Translations under genes and position numbers: made by a program
Source of the DNA: Polluticoccus soli
GTDB lineage: Bacteria > Bacteroidota > Bacteroidia > Chitinophagales > Chitinophagaceae
Reading direction: 5' to 3'
DNA length: 64,000 nt
NCBI RefSeq assembly: GCF_029269745.1
Contig: NZ_JARJHT010000003.1
Span: 1 to 64,000, forward strand
The notes under the pieces: model-generated
Told to the model about the DNA's origin: nothing
What the model saw: the letters and a program-made list of their open reading frames with translations, nothing else
Databases searched by the model: none
Shown here: one piece after another, positions 16,855 to 25,780 of the stretch
Layout of the letters: the number at the start of each line of letters is the position of its first letter
How positions within the stretch are numbered: the stretch's first letter is position 1

Positions 16855-18120
16855 ATAGTCGTATTTATCTTTCCAACAGTGTTTTAAGTAATCCCGCAAC
16901 CTTGCTTCTGCCGCGTTATTACCGGGATCGTACAACTTCGTTCCCGATATCTTCTCCGGCAAAAATTCCTCCTCCACAAAATTGCCCGGGTAATCGTGTG
17001 CATATTTATACCCTTTGCCGTAGTCCATTTTCTTCATCAATCCTGTAGGCGCATTGCGTATTGGTAGTGGCACTGGAAGGTCACCCGTTTTGCTCACCAG
17101 CGACTGTGCACGGTTGATGGCCATATAAGATGCATTGCTTTTTTGCGAAGATGCCAGGTAGGTGGCACACTGAGAAAGGATGATACGCGATTCCGGCCAA
17201 CCTATCAGTTCCACTGCCTGGAAGGTTGTTGTTGCCAGCAGCAGCGCATTGGGATTGGCGTTGCCGACATCCTCGCTGGCCAGTATCACCATGCGCCGCG
17301 CAATGAACTTCGGATCTTCGCCACCTTCTATCATCCGCGCCAGCCAGTACACAGCTGCATTGGGGTCGCTGCCGCGAATGGATTTAATAAAAGCTGAAAT
17401 GATATCGTAATGCTGCTCACCGGTCTTGTCGTACAGCGCCATTTTGTTCTGCACAATGTCCTGCACTATATCATTGGTCACTACTGTCGCACCTTCGGGC
17501 ATCGATGCTGCGATCAACTCCACTAGATTCAAAAGTCTGCGCGCGTCACCGCCGCTTAGCTGTATCAGTGCCTCCCATTCGCCTATTCTGATATTTTGCT
17601 CTTTCAGCCATTCGTCTTTTTCCAGCGCCTGGTTCACCAGGGCCATCAGGTGTTCTTCTGTGAGAGCCTTCAATACGTACACCTGGCTTCGGCTCAGCAA
17701 GGCGCTTATCACTTCAAATGAAGGATTTTCAGTAGTGGCACCTATCAGGGTGATGATGCCTTTCTCTACAGCACCCAGCAGGCTATCCTGTTGTGCTTTA
17801 TTAAAACGGTGTATCTCATCTATGAACAACAAAGCATGGCCAGCCTTTCGTGCCTGCTCTATGACGGCGCGCACGTCTTTCACACCACTATCTATAGCAC
17901 TAAGAGTAAAAAACGGGATGTCGAGCGAACGAGCGATGATCTGCGCCAGCGTGGTCTTCCCCACTCCCGGCGGTCCCCAAAAAATGATGGAATGTGCCTT
18001 ACGGCTCTGTATCATTTGCTCCAGCACCTTTCCCTGCCCTACCAAATGCTCCTGTCCTATAAACTCCTCCAGGCTTTGGGGCCGCATACGTTCCGCCAGA
18101 GGTATTTGTTTTCCCGCCAT
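16852..18120 (-). CDS. rarA: Replication-associated recombination protein RarA (MgsA) AAA+ ATPase
   Basis: This 422-residue clamp-loader-like AAA+ ATPase acts at stalled replication forks. It carries Walker A GPPGVGKTTL, Walker B LLFIDEIHRF, sensor 1 LIGATTENPSF, and the arginine-finger region ALLSRSQVY. The C-terminal MgsA domain includes YWLARMIEGGEDP and RRMVILASEDVG. The N-terminus has LAERMRPQSLEEFIGQEHL, as expected. It is divergent from the thioredoxin-like gene, with 43 bp between the starts. Confidence 0.95.
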   Translation of the reverse strand: MAGKQIPLAERMRPQSLEEFIGQEHLVGQGKVLEQMIQSRKAHSIIFWGPPGVGKTTLAQIIARSLDIPFFTLSAIDSGVKDVRAVIEQARKAGHALLFIDEIHRFNKAQQDSLLGAVEKGIITLIGATTENPSFEVISALLSRSQVYVLKALTEEHLMALVNQALEKDEWLKEQNIRIGEWEALIQLSGGDARRLLNLVELIAASMPEGATVVTNDIVQDIVQNKMALYDKTGEQHYDIISAFIKSIRGSDPNAAVYWLARMIEGGEDPKFIARRMVILASEDVGNANPNALLLATTTFQAVELIGWPESRIILSQCATYLASSQKSNASYMAINRAQSLVSKTGDLPVPLPIRNAPTGLMKKMDYGKGYKYAHDYPGNFVEEEFLPEKISGTKLYDPGNNAAEARLRDYLKHCWKDKYDY

Positions 18121-18163
18121 ACAATTAGCAAATCATTTTAAAGTAAATCCCTAAATTCGCTCC

Positions 18164-18712
18164 ATGCGCAAGTTACTAATCATTACCTGCCTGTTGAGCA
18201 CAGGATTTGTGGCATTCGGAAAATGGCAATGGAAAAAAAAGAAGAAGGAGCCACAAGCTACCACTGTAGCTGCAGACAGCTCTGTAAACTATAAACAACT
18301 GGGGGCGCCTATGCCACCTATCCGTATGATAACACCGGATAAAAAGGTGATCACCGAAAAGGATGTAGCTAACAGCGCCAACTTGTTTGTGATCATGTTC
18401 AACCCTACCTGCGGACACTGCCAAGACGAGACAGTGATGATAGGTAAACACATCAACCAGTTCAAAAAGTCAAAAATTGTGATGCTGGCATCTCCCAATA
18501 TGGAAGGCCTGCTGAGTGTTTTTGAAGGCGCGACAGGTGTATCCAAACTCCACCCGACAGTACAGGTGGGGCTTGACAGCGCAGATTTTATTACTAAAAC
18601 CTTCGGCTACGAGGCGCTTCCCCAAATAAACGTCTATAATAAAGACAGGAAGCTTGTGAAGACCTTCAACGGCGATACACCAATGAAAGATCTTGAGCCA
18701 TACATAGAGTAA
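18164..18712 (+). CDS. Exported thioredoxin-fold protein
   Basis: This 182-residue protein has an N-terminal signal sequence (about 1-20) and a thioredoxin-like fold. The active-site motif is CGHC in MFNPTCGHCQDET (residues about 82-94), and the cis-Pro loop is ALPQINVYNKDRKLV. It probably acts as a periplasmic thiol-disulfide oxidoreductase or peroxiredoxin-like protein. The -7-like TAAATTCG at 18152 differs from consensus by one base and lies 4 nt before the ATG. A long hairpin terminator follows. Confidence 0.85.
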   Translation: MRKLLIITCLLSTGFVAFGKWQWKKKKKEPQATTVAADSSVNYKQLGAPMPPIRMITPDKKVITEKDVANSANLFVIMFNPTCGHCQDETVMIGKHINQFKKSKIVMLASPNMEGLLSVFEGATGVSKLHPTVQVGLDSADFITKTFGYEALPQINVYNKDRKLVKTFNGDTPMKDLEPYIE

Positions 18713-18758
18713 AAGTTTCATTTACGGCTCTGCACTTTAGCAGTAGCCGTTGATAGGG

Positions 18759-18811
18759 TTAAAAAAGAGAGCGTAGTTTACAACCTTAGTTAACTACGCT
18801 CTCTTTTTTAA
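18759..18811. terminator. Long bidirectional terminator
   Basis: A 20-bp perfect stem (18759-18778 with 18792-18811) includes six A residues on one side and six T residues on the other, around a 13-nt loop. The stop codon of the convergent minus-strand gene (18786-18788) lies in the loop, so its last codons are part of the stem. Confidence 0.88.
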
Positions 18812-19259
18812 TATAGTCACGCAACTTGCGTACATAATCAAAATAACCCGCTTCCATTCGCATCCAGAAGATCACAAATATCGCCAGGCTGATACCAGCC
18901 AGGGTATAAGTGAAGTTCAGATACTCCTGCTGACCGAAGATGTAAAATCCCACCGCTGCAATAAGCATAAATGTGCAGAAGATCAGGATCAGCATCGGAC
19001 CACCCGAATCGATCTTACGCATTTTGGAGTTGATAACGACCTGCGTTTTGTCTCCTTTCCCCTTAAACTCTACGTGAGTTATCGGCAGCGTTTTGATGTT
19101 CGTCTCCTGCTCGGCATGAGGAATGATGCGAAGCACTCGGTCCTTTTCAGAGACCTCGAAGTCCATGTTATGTACTTTTACATGTTTGCCAATTAGGCGA
19201 CCCTTAATGGCCTCCGCTGGCATTGACGAATCGTACCGATAAGTTCTTGAGAAGATCAT
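18786..19259 (-). CDS. Two-pass membrane protein of unknown family
   Basis: The 157-residue product has an N-terminal soluble part (about 1-75) with beta-strand character (LIGKHVKVHNMDFEVSEKDR), then two transmembrane helices (about 86-106 and 113-133), and a short basic tail. I do not recognise the family. The start is taken as ATG 19259, because the in-frame GTG at 19265 adds only two residues. The 3' end forms part of the terminator stem shared with the thioredoxin-like gene. Confidence 0.75.
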   Translation of the reverse strand: MIFSRTYRYDSSMPAEAIKGRLIGKHVKVHNMDFEVSEKDRVLRIIPHAEQETNIKTLPITHVEFKGKGDKTQVVINSKMRKIDSGGPMLILIFCTFMLIAAVGFYIFGQQEYLNFTYTLAGISLAIFVIFWMRMEAGYFDYVRKLRDYIKKESVVN

Positions 19260-19501
19260 AGGCACTTTTTTATATAGTTAAGAACTGAATTTTATGAAAG
19301 TTAGGTATAAATTTTACCTCATACAACAGGCAAAATCTATATTGGGCTTTCTGTTTATAAATACTAACGCAATATGTGTGCCAGTGTTACAAACATGTTG
19401 AAATTCAGCACCTTATAAAAAATCCATGCCACCAAATTTAATCCTATTTTAATTCAAATTGTTGAAAATTATTTTTGTAATTACAACTTTTTTTGAATAT
19501 A

Positions 19502-22500
19502 TTATTTTGTACCGATGAGCTGGTAGTATTGTTCTACCATGGTACGATAGTATGGTTTCAGTTGCGGGGGAACCGTCTTATACAACTCTAAAAGCTGCTG
19601 CCTGTCCTTGACATATTTCTGCAATTCGGCAGGCATGGTACGCGCAACATCTTCAGCCGATTTTGACGATCTTTTGTCATCCTGCTCCTGCTCGCGTAGC
19701 GACTTTTCCGCCTGTAGCAGACGTGTAAGTATCTCCTTCTGCCTGGCCAGCAGTTCTGCGCTCATACGCCTGTTCACAAGGTCCGTCTCATTGCGGTCCA
19801 TCTGTTGCTGCAACTCCTGCAGTTCTTTGGTTCCGGTAAGGCCTTTGCTATTGAGCATACGGTTTACATCTTGCAGCTGCCTGCGTATCTCGGCCTGTTG
19901 TTCGGCCATCTTTGCAAGTTGTTCTGCATCGCCATACTCTCCGTTGCCGCCGGCACCACCGCGCTGCTTATCTTCTTTACCACCCTGGCCATCCTGTCCA
20001 CTCTCACCCTGCTCACCTTGCTGTCCCTGCTGCCTGCCCTGAGCACTCTTCATCTGCTGCATGGCATCACCCAGTTGCTTTTGCTTGGTGATCACATCGC
20101 CCAACTGATCGCCTGCGCCCTGCGAAGGATTCTTGCCACCAGGCATAGAGCAGCTACCTGACTGACCACCCTGTTGCTGGCTTTGCTGCGCCAGCAGGTT
20201 CGACAGCAGCTCGTTCAACATCAGCGCAAGATTGTTGGTATGTGTCATCACGTACTGTTGCCTTGTAGCGGCGTCCACCACGCGACGGCCTTCAATAGCT
20301 TCTGCAGCACCAGCCATATTCTTTTCCAGTTCTGTGGTCTCTTTATTTACGGTCGGCGCCAGCTGGAATAAACGTTTGCTCAACATAAATAAGCTGTCAC
20401 GTATCATGCGTGAATTATTGTGCAGCCTTGTTTGTTCTTTTTGGTTAGCCAGGTATGTAGCACTAGCCGCAGATGTATTCTGCACACCTTTCATTAGTTT
20501 CTCCTGGTCGAACGAGAGCCGCATCAGGTTAGTCAGCAACTGGCGAGTAGCGCGGATGTCTATCTGCAATTGCATTGCGTTCATGCCGCCGGCCATCTTT
20601 TGCATGCTCATAGCCATCTTCTGCAGGTTTTGCTTAGCCTGGTTCTGCGATTGACCGGCCTTGCTATTTTGGTCTTTACTTAACTCCTGCTTGCTGTCTT
20701 CCATTTTCTCAGAAGCTTCTTTACCGTCTTTCTGTGTTTCGCTGAAATCAGGCTTCTGCTGCGTTTCTTTGCCGGCGTCCTGCATTTCTTTCAGGTCTTT
20801 GGTAAGGGCTTCGTCAAGCTGCTTTTTAAGATCGTCCTGATCTTTCTTTAATGATTCATTATCCTTTGCGCCTTTCTCAGTTTGTTTTTGGATATCATCT
20901 TGTTTCTGAGCCATCTCGCTCATCCGGTTGGCCATATCTTCCAGCTTCATCTGCATCTCCAGGGTCTTTATCAACTCTCCGAGACGCGACATATCCATAT
21001 TGAATAACTTATTATCCTGCTCCAGCTGCTTCATGGATTTAAAAGCCTGGTCTTTATTAAGCTTTTGCATCAGCTCCTGCAGGCGTTTCATCTGCTCGGT
21101 CAGCTCTTTATTCAGCAGGTTATCCATCTGCTTTTCAAGGGCAGCTTGTTTTTCTTTTACATCATCGCTGTATTGCTTCTGGGCGCTTTGCTGGCGCTGT
21201 TCTTCCATGCGTTTTTTTACGGCTTCCAGTTTGTTCTTCAGCTGCTCCTGCGCTTTGGCAAGCTCCTGCAATTGCTGCTGCTGCTCCCAGTCCATATCGC
21301 CCGACTGCAGCATTTTGCTCTGCATGTCTTTGTATTCACTTTGCAGCTGCTTCATTTGCTCGGAGCTGTTGCTCATACCTGAATTGATCTGCTCAGCATT
21401 GGCGTTGATGGCAGAATCCAGCTGCTGCGGGCTGTACATATGATAAGCCATGACCTCGCTGCGCGACGCCTTGCTGCCGTGTACACCGTCATTATCCCAT
21501 GCTTCTACGAAGTACGTTATCTTTTCGCCTGGTTGCAGGTTTAGCACTCCGATATCAAAATAGTGCTGGAAGGTGGTGAGTGCACCGCCTGTATTATTCA
21601 GAGCTATACTTTTAGCACTAAGTGTCTTGTTATCTTTTGATACTACCTGGTAATGAAATAGCACTTTTGTGATAGCATAGTCATCACCGGCAGTACCGTT
21701 AAGCAATATTTGTTTACCCGACACCGTATCGCGGAACTCTTGCAATTGTATCACGGGGTATTCATCGGGTATCACCTTTACATTGTACTGGTAGCTATCT
21801 ACTACTCCCGCCTGCCTATTGCGCAAGGTCAGTGTGTACGTAGTATCGTTCATGAAGCGATAGTTGGACGCATACATGCTCGATTGTTTCGGCAGTTTCA
21901 CTGGCTGGCCATCGCCCAGTTTGATGGTTGCTTCGTCTGTATGTTCTGCAATAAAAGCGATGCTCACCAGCGTACCTGCAGGCAGGGTCATATCGCCCAG
22001 GCTGCTGCGGGTCTCGTCTTTACGGCCGGTATATGCAGGGTAATCTATCTCTACTTTGAACGCTTTCAAAACAGGTTTCTGCACCACTTTCAGCGTATGC
22101 GGCTTAGAGTAGAATCCCGCTGCAAACAGGCGGAAATCAACGGCCTCGGTCACATTCCTGAACGTGTATTTAAAAGTTTCGTTGTCTACTTGCTGCATCG
22201 ATAGCCTGTCTCCATGTACGTCTACAGACATTTCAGCAGGCAGAGTACTGCCTTTCACTTTTACTAAAAGTGTATAATCGCTGTTGCGCACAGCCTGTAA
22301 AGGACTGTTGGTAACAACGAACTCGAAAGGAGCTGGTTTCTCAAATTCTTTTGTGGGCTGTAAGAGGCGTGAGGATGCTTCGCTGAAGATGTTAGGTGCT
22401 ACCACTAACAATAATACCATTACCAGCACCAGCGGTAATAAGTATGGCAGAAAACGTTTGTTCTTCGAAAGATCGATAGCGTTGGTAATGGGTATTACCG

Positions 22501-22915
22501 AAAGCTGACCGGCTTTTTGGTTGATGCTGGCTTCTAAAAGCTCTCGGCTGGTTTGTCCGCCATTCTGCTTTTTCAGCTGTAGTATGTTCAGCAGCTTATC
22601 GCTTATTTCCGGGAAGTGTTTACCAACAATAACGGCTGCCTGCTCGTGACTGATGGTCTTGCCCAGTCGATTCATGTGGACGATCGGTATGATGATCCAG
22701 GCTACTAATGCAGCGGTTCCCAATACAACGAAAGCCGACACGATGGTCACCTTTAGCCATACGGGCATATACAGGAAATACTCGCCAACGCTAACCGCAA
22801 GTATGTAAAACAATAAACATATCAGCAGTACCAGCGCACCACGTATTACCTGGTTTGCATAGTATTTGCGGACGAACGCGTCGAGCCGGGATATAAGCCA
22901 ATCGTAATTATTCAT
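19502..22915 (-). CDS. DUF4175 family large membrane protein, glutamine-rich coiled coil
   Basis: This 1137-residue protein matches the Bacteroidota DUF4175 family in length and layout. It has two N-terminal transmembrane helices (about 23-46 and 54-78), a third at about 156-174, and beta-rich Ig-like external segments (about 185-480). A long Gln/Lys/Glu-rich coiled coil covers about 500-800, and a Gly/Gln-rich low-complexity stretch lies near 960-1010. The role is unknown. The family is found near MoxR/vWA-type genes elsewhere, but not here. It is divergent from mutS2, and each gene has its own exact -7 box in the shared 88-bp region. Confidence 0.85.
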   Translation of the reverse strand: MNNYDWLISRLDAFVRKYYANQVIRGALVLLICLLFYILAVSVGEYFLYMPVWLKVTIVSAFVVLGTAALVAWIIIPIVHMNRLGKTISHEQAAVIVGKHFPEISDKLLNILQLKKQNGGQTSRELLEASINQKAGQLSVIPITNAIDLSKNKRFLPYLLPLVLVMVLLLVVAPNIFSEASSRLLQPTKEFEKPAPFEFVVTNSPLQAVRNSDYTLLVKVKGSTLPAEMSVDVHGDRLSMQQVDNETFKYTFRNVTEAVDFRLFAAGFYSKPHTLKVVQKPVLKAFKVEIDYPAYTGRKDETRSSLGDMTLPAGTLVSIAFIAEHTDEATIKLGDGQPVKLPKQSSMYASNYRFMNDTTYTLTLRNRQAGVVDSYQYNVKVIPDEYPVIQLQEFRDTVSGKQILLNGTAGDDYAITKVLFHYQVVSKDNKTLSAKSIALNNTGGALTTFQHYFDIGVLNLQPGEKITYFVEAWDNDGVHGSKASRSEVMAYHMYSPQQLDSAINANAEQINSGMSNSSEQMKQLQSEYKDMQSKMLQSGDMDWEQQQQLQELAKAQEQLKNKLEAVKKRMEEQRQQSAQKQYSDDVKEKQAALEKQMDNLLNKELTEQMKRLQELMQKLNKDQAFKSMKQLEQDNKLFNMDMSRLGELIKTLEMQMKLEDMANRMSEMAQKQDDIQKQTEKGAKDNESLKKDQDDLKKQLDEALTKDLKEMQDAGKETQQKPDFSETQKDGKEASEKMEDSKQELSKDQNSKAGQSQNQAKQNLQKMAMSMQKMAGGMNAMQLQIDIRATRQLLTNLMRLSFDQEKLMKGVQNTSAASATYLANQKEQTRLHNNSRMIRDSLFMLSKRLFQLAPTVNKETTELEKNMAGAAEAIEGRRVVDAATRQQYVMTHTNNLALMLNELLSNLLAQQSQQQGGQSGSCSMPGGKNPSQGAGDQLGDVITKQKQLGDAMQQMKSAQGRQQGQQGEQGESGQDGQGGKEDKQRGGAGGNGEYGDAEQLAKMAEQQAEIRRQLQDVNRMLNSKGLTGTKELQELQQQMDRNETDLVNRRMSAELLARQKEILTRLLQAEKSLREQEQDDKRSSKSAEDVARTMPAELQKYVKDRQQLLELYKTVPPQLKPYYRTMVEQYYQLIGTK

Positions 22916-22925
22916 AGTACTCTCT

Positions 22926-22933
22926 CAAATTTA
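22926..22933 (-). promoter_or_regulatory. -7 box TAAATTTG of the DUF4175 gene
   Basis: This exact TAnnTTTG match on the minus strand lies 10 nt before the ATG at 22915. Confidence 0.62.
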
Positions 22934-22973
22934 CCATAAGAAATGTAATGGAATTCTTAAATTTTCCTATACG

Positions 22974-22981
22974 TACATTTG
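22974..22981 (+). promoter_or_regulatory. -7 box TACATTTG of mutS2
   Basis: This is an exact TAnnTTTG match, 22 bp before ATG 23004 and divergent from the DUF4175 promoter. Confidence 0.62.
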
Positions 22982-23003
22982 CAGTACAGACGAGGTTAGT
23001 TAT

Positions 23004-25136
23004 ATGATGCAATTGTACCCGGCTCACGCCGCAGAGGCACTGGAATTTAACAAAGTATGTCAGTTACTGAAACAACATTGCCGCACTGATGCCGCCCGCG
23101 AACGGGTGGAAGAGCTGCGTTTTCATACCAGGCTTGATTATGTAGAAAGAGAGCTGCAGCACACCAACGAATTTAAATGGGTGCTGAAAGGCAGTGATTA
23201 TTTCCCCAACGATTTTACAAGGAATGTACAAAAGGAACTGAGGCTGCTGGCCGTACCCGGAGCGGTACTGACTGGCGAGCAATTGCTGGCCTTCCGCAAC
23301 CTGGCCCTCAACATCCGCGACATACTGCTGTGGTTCAAGCGACACGACAAACTGTTCCAACACTTGCGGGAGATAGCTGAAAAGATCAGCTACCAGAAAG
23401 AGATACCTGATACCATCTCAGCAGTAATAGACGATAATGGCCAGGTGCGCGATACCGCTTCGCGCGAGCTGATGCAGATACGCGCAGAGCTGAGCAGCGC
23501 CCGCCAGAACCTGCGGAAAGTTTTTGAATCTGTATTGCGCAAGCTGAACAAACAGGGCTACCTCGCTGATATTTCAGAAGGCTTTTTGAATGGAAGAAGA
23601 ACGGTTGCCATCAATGCCGAGCACAAACGTATCGTTAAGGGCATCCTTCATGGCGAGAGCGAATCATCACGCACCGTGTTCATCGAGCCGGAGGAAACTA
23701 TAGAACTTAACAACGAGATCTTTTCACTGGAACGGGCTGAAAGCCGGGAAATACACCGCATACTGGCACAAACCACCGCTACCCTATCGGTATATGCGCC
23801 ACAGCTGGAAGGTTACTACCATCTTTGCGGCATTTACGATTTCATTCGTGCGAAGGCGCTGCTGGCTATTGACATGAATGCAGAAATGCCTCGCCTTAGT
23901 CCACACCCCGGTGTACACCTAGTCAAGGCGCATCACCCGCTGCTATACTTGCATAACAAGCAAACCGGCAAACCGGTCATACCATTATATATTACCCTCG
24001 ACCGCAACCAACGCGTGCTCATCATTAGCGGACCGAACGCCGGAGGTAAGACAGTATCGATGAAGACGGTGGGCTTGTTGCAGCTGATGGCACAAGCCGG
24101 GTTATTGATACCTGCTGATCCACAGTCGGAGATAGGCATCTTCAAGCAATTGATGATACATATTGGCGACACACAGTCGATAGAACATGAGCTGAGTACT
24201 TACAGCGCCCACCTGCGCGACATGAAATACTTCATGGACTTTGCGAACGGCAAGACACTGTTTTTTATAGATGAACTAGGTAGCGGCTCTGACCCAAACC
24301 TGGGTGGCGCATTTGCTGAAGCTATAGTAGAAGAACTGGCACACAGGCATGCACTGGGTATTATCACGACCCACTACTTGAACCTGAAGGTAATGGCCGG
24401 CAAAGTGCAAGGCATTGTAAACGGTGCCATGGCATTCGACGAAGAACACCTGGAGCCTCTTTACCAACTCACAGTGGGCAAGCCAGGAAGTTCGTACACC
24501 TTTGCTATTGCGCAACGTAGCGGATTGGCGCCGAAGATCATTGAGCGCGCACGCCAGATAACCGACCGCGGCCACTTTAAGCTCGATAAAATGCTGCACC
24601 AGACCGAGCAGCAATCGCAAAAGCTGAAGGAAAAAGAAAAAGAAGTAGACAGGCTGCTAAAGGAAAATGAAAGACTGAAACAGAACTACGAGGAGCTGAC
24701 CGATAAAGAGAAACTGAAGCAACACTACAACACGCTCAAGCTGCAAAACCAGATCAAGAAAGAAGAACTGGACTACCTGCGTGATATGGAACGCAAGTTC
24801 AAACAGATCATCCACGACTGGAAGAAAGCAGAGAACAAACAGGACGTGATAAAGGCAGCGGAAAATGTGCTATTTCGTAAGAAACAGATACAGGCTAATG
24901 CCGCCATGGCCCAAAAAGCCGATAAGAACTACGAGGTAGTAGGCAGCGAGCCACAGGTGGGCGACCTGGTGCGCAACAAGATCAACCACCAGGTGGGCAC
25001 ACTAAAAGAAGTACGTGATAAACGTGGTATTGTGAACATTGGCAAGATGCCATTTAACGTAAACCTGGAAGAGTGGATAGTAGTAAGGAAGAAAAGTAAT
25101 AATGAGGGTAAGAAAAAGAAGAAAAACCAATCGTAA
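23004..25136 (+). CDS. mutS2: MutS2-like DNA-binding ATPase lacking the Smr domain
   Basis: This 710-residue MutS-family ATPase has the MutS2 N-terminal core and clamp helices, Walker A SGPNAGGKTVSMKT (about 343-356), and Walker B TLFFIDELGSGSDP. The signature region STYSAHLRDMKYF precedes THYLNLKVMA. A long coiled coil (about 520-640) is followed by a KOW-like segment (VGDLVRNKINHQVGTLKEV). Typical MutS2 proteins are about 780 residues and end in a Smr endonuclease domain. Here the chain ends in a lysine-rich tail just after the KOW-like part, so Smr is absent. It may act in ribosome rescue or recombination control without the usual nuclease. Confidence 0.92.
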   Translation: MMQLYPAHAAEALEFNKVCQLLKQHCRTDAARERVEELRFHTRLDYVERELQHTNEFKWVLKGSDYFPNDFTRNVQKELRLLAVPGAVLTGEQLLAFRNLALNIRDILLWFKRHDKLFQHLREIAEKISYQKEIPDTISAVIDDNGQVRDTASRELMQIRAELSSARQNLRKVFESVLRKLNKQGYLADISEGFLNGRRTVAINAEHKRIVKGILHGESESSRTVFIEPEETIELNNEIFSLERAESREIHRILAQTTATLSVYAPQLEGYYHLCGIYDFIRAKALLAIDMNAEMPRLSPHPGVHLVKAHHPLLYLHNKQTGKPVIPLYITLDRNQRVLIISGPNAGGKTVSMKTVGLLQLMAQAGLLIPADPQSEIGIFKQLMIHIGDTQSIEHELSTYSAHLRDMKYFMDFANGKTLFFIDELGSGSDPNLGGAFAEAIVEELAHRHALGIITTHYLNLKVMAGKVQGIVNGAMAFDEEHLEPLYQLTVGKPGSSYTFAIAQRSGLAPKIIERARQITDRGHFKLDKMLHQTEQQSQKLKEKEKEVDRLLKENERLKQNYEELTDKEKLKQHYNTLKLQNQIKKEELDYLRDMERKFKQIIHDWKKAENKQDVIKAAENVLFRKKQIQANAAMAQKADKNYEVVGSEPQVGDLVRNKINHQVGTLKEVRDKRGIVNIGKMPFNVNLEEWIVVRKKSNNEGKKKKKNQS

Positions 25137-25140
25137 CTTC

Positions 25141-25168
25141 GGAGATGCTCAAAAGCATCTCCTTTTTT
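25141..25168 (+). terminator. mutS2 terminator overlapping the next start codon
   Basis: GGAGATGCT (25141-25149) pairs perfectly with AGCATCTCC (25154-25162) around CAAA, followed by six T residues. The ATG at 25145 of the next reading frame lies inside the left arm. Confidence 0.88.
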
Positions 25169-25606
25169 CTTGCCAGCTTTCTTCTGTTAGCAATAACATG
25201 GGAAATTTTGTTTCCTGACTGGAGATTTGCATCACGGGATTTGCGTGTTGCAGGCACGGTTACGATGCCGTTTATATTTGTTGCACTAGTTGGTTGCCTA
25301 ATAGCACTTAAATATCGGAGCTGGCAGGCGATAGTCCCGACTTGCCTCTTTCTTGCTATGATCGGTGGTTGCTTTTCGTGGGCATCTTTACATCCCCTCG
25401 ACTCGCACTCCGAACCTATTGTTGTGGGCGAGCCAACCCAATTATCAAATACTCGGCACGAGATAACTCAAATCGCTTACAACAACAAACACAATCACTG
25501 GGAAACGAATACAGCAATCGTCGAAAGAAAGCTTATCTTCCGAAAAGTCATCAGTCAAACCCAATGGCAGCCCTCAACCTATATACCACGCACAGTCTCT
25601 AAATAG
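25145..25606 (+). CDS. Small membrane protein of unknown family
   Basis: The 153-residue product has three hydrophobic segments (about 4-19, 41-57, 62-80) and a polar C-terminal half (about 85-153). I do not recognise it. The start codon lies within the mutS2 terminator stem, so its first eight codons would be read from the hairpin and T run. This makes the start uncertain, and ATG 25265 would give a shorter form lacking the first helix. It could depend on read-through from mutS2. Confidence 0.55.
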   Translation: MLKSISFFLASFLLLAITWEILFPDWRFASRDLRVAGTVTMPFIFVALVGCLIALKYRSWQAIVPTCLFLAMIGGCFSWASLHPLDSHSEPIVVGEPTQLSNTRHEITQIAYNNKHNHWETNTAIVERKLIFRKVISQTQWQPSTYIPRTVSK

Positions 25607-25780
25607 AGAAAGCGCCGCCAATCTTATGACTTATACTTAACCGCCAAAGGTTGTTGAAACAATAGACACCGCAAATACATAATTTGATAATTTTCAAATA
25701 GTTAATAGCTCGTTAAGGCTTCCTAATATGGCGTTTTGTTTATATTATTATGGTTTCACTATTGCGATCTATTCACTCAT

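Noticed and set aside
19608..20654. Ser/Cys/Leu-rich plus-strand frames opposite the DUF4175 coiled coil
   Set aside because: They are artefacts of the glutamine-rich repeats (CAG/CTG codons) on the opposite strand.
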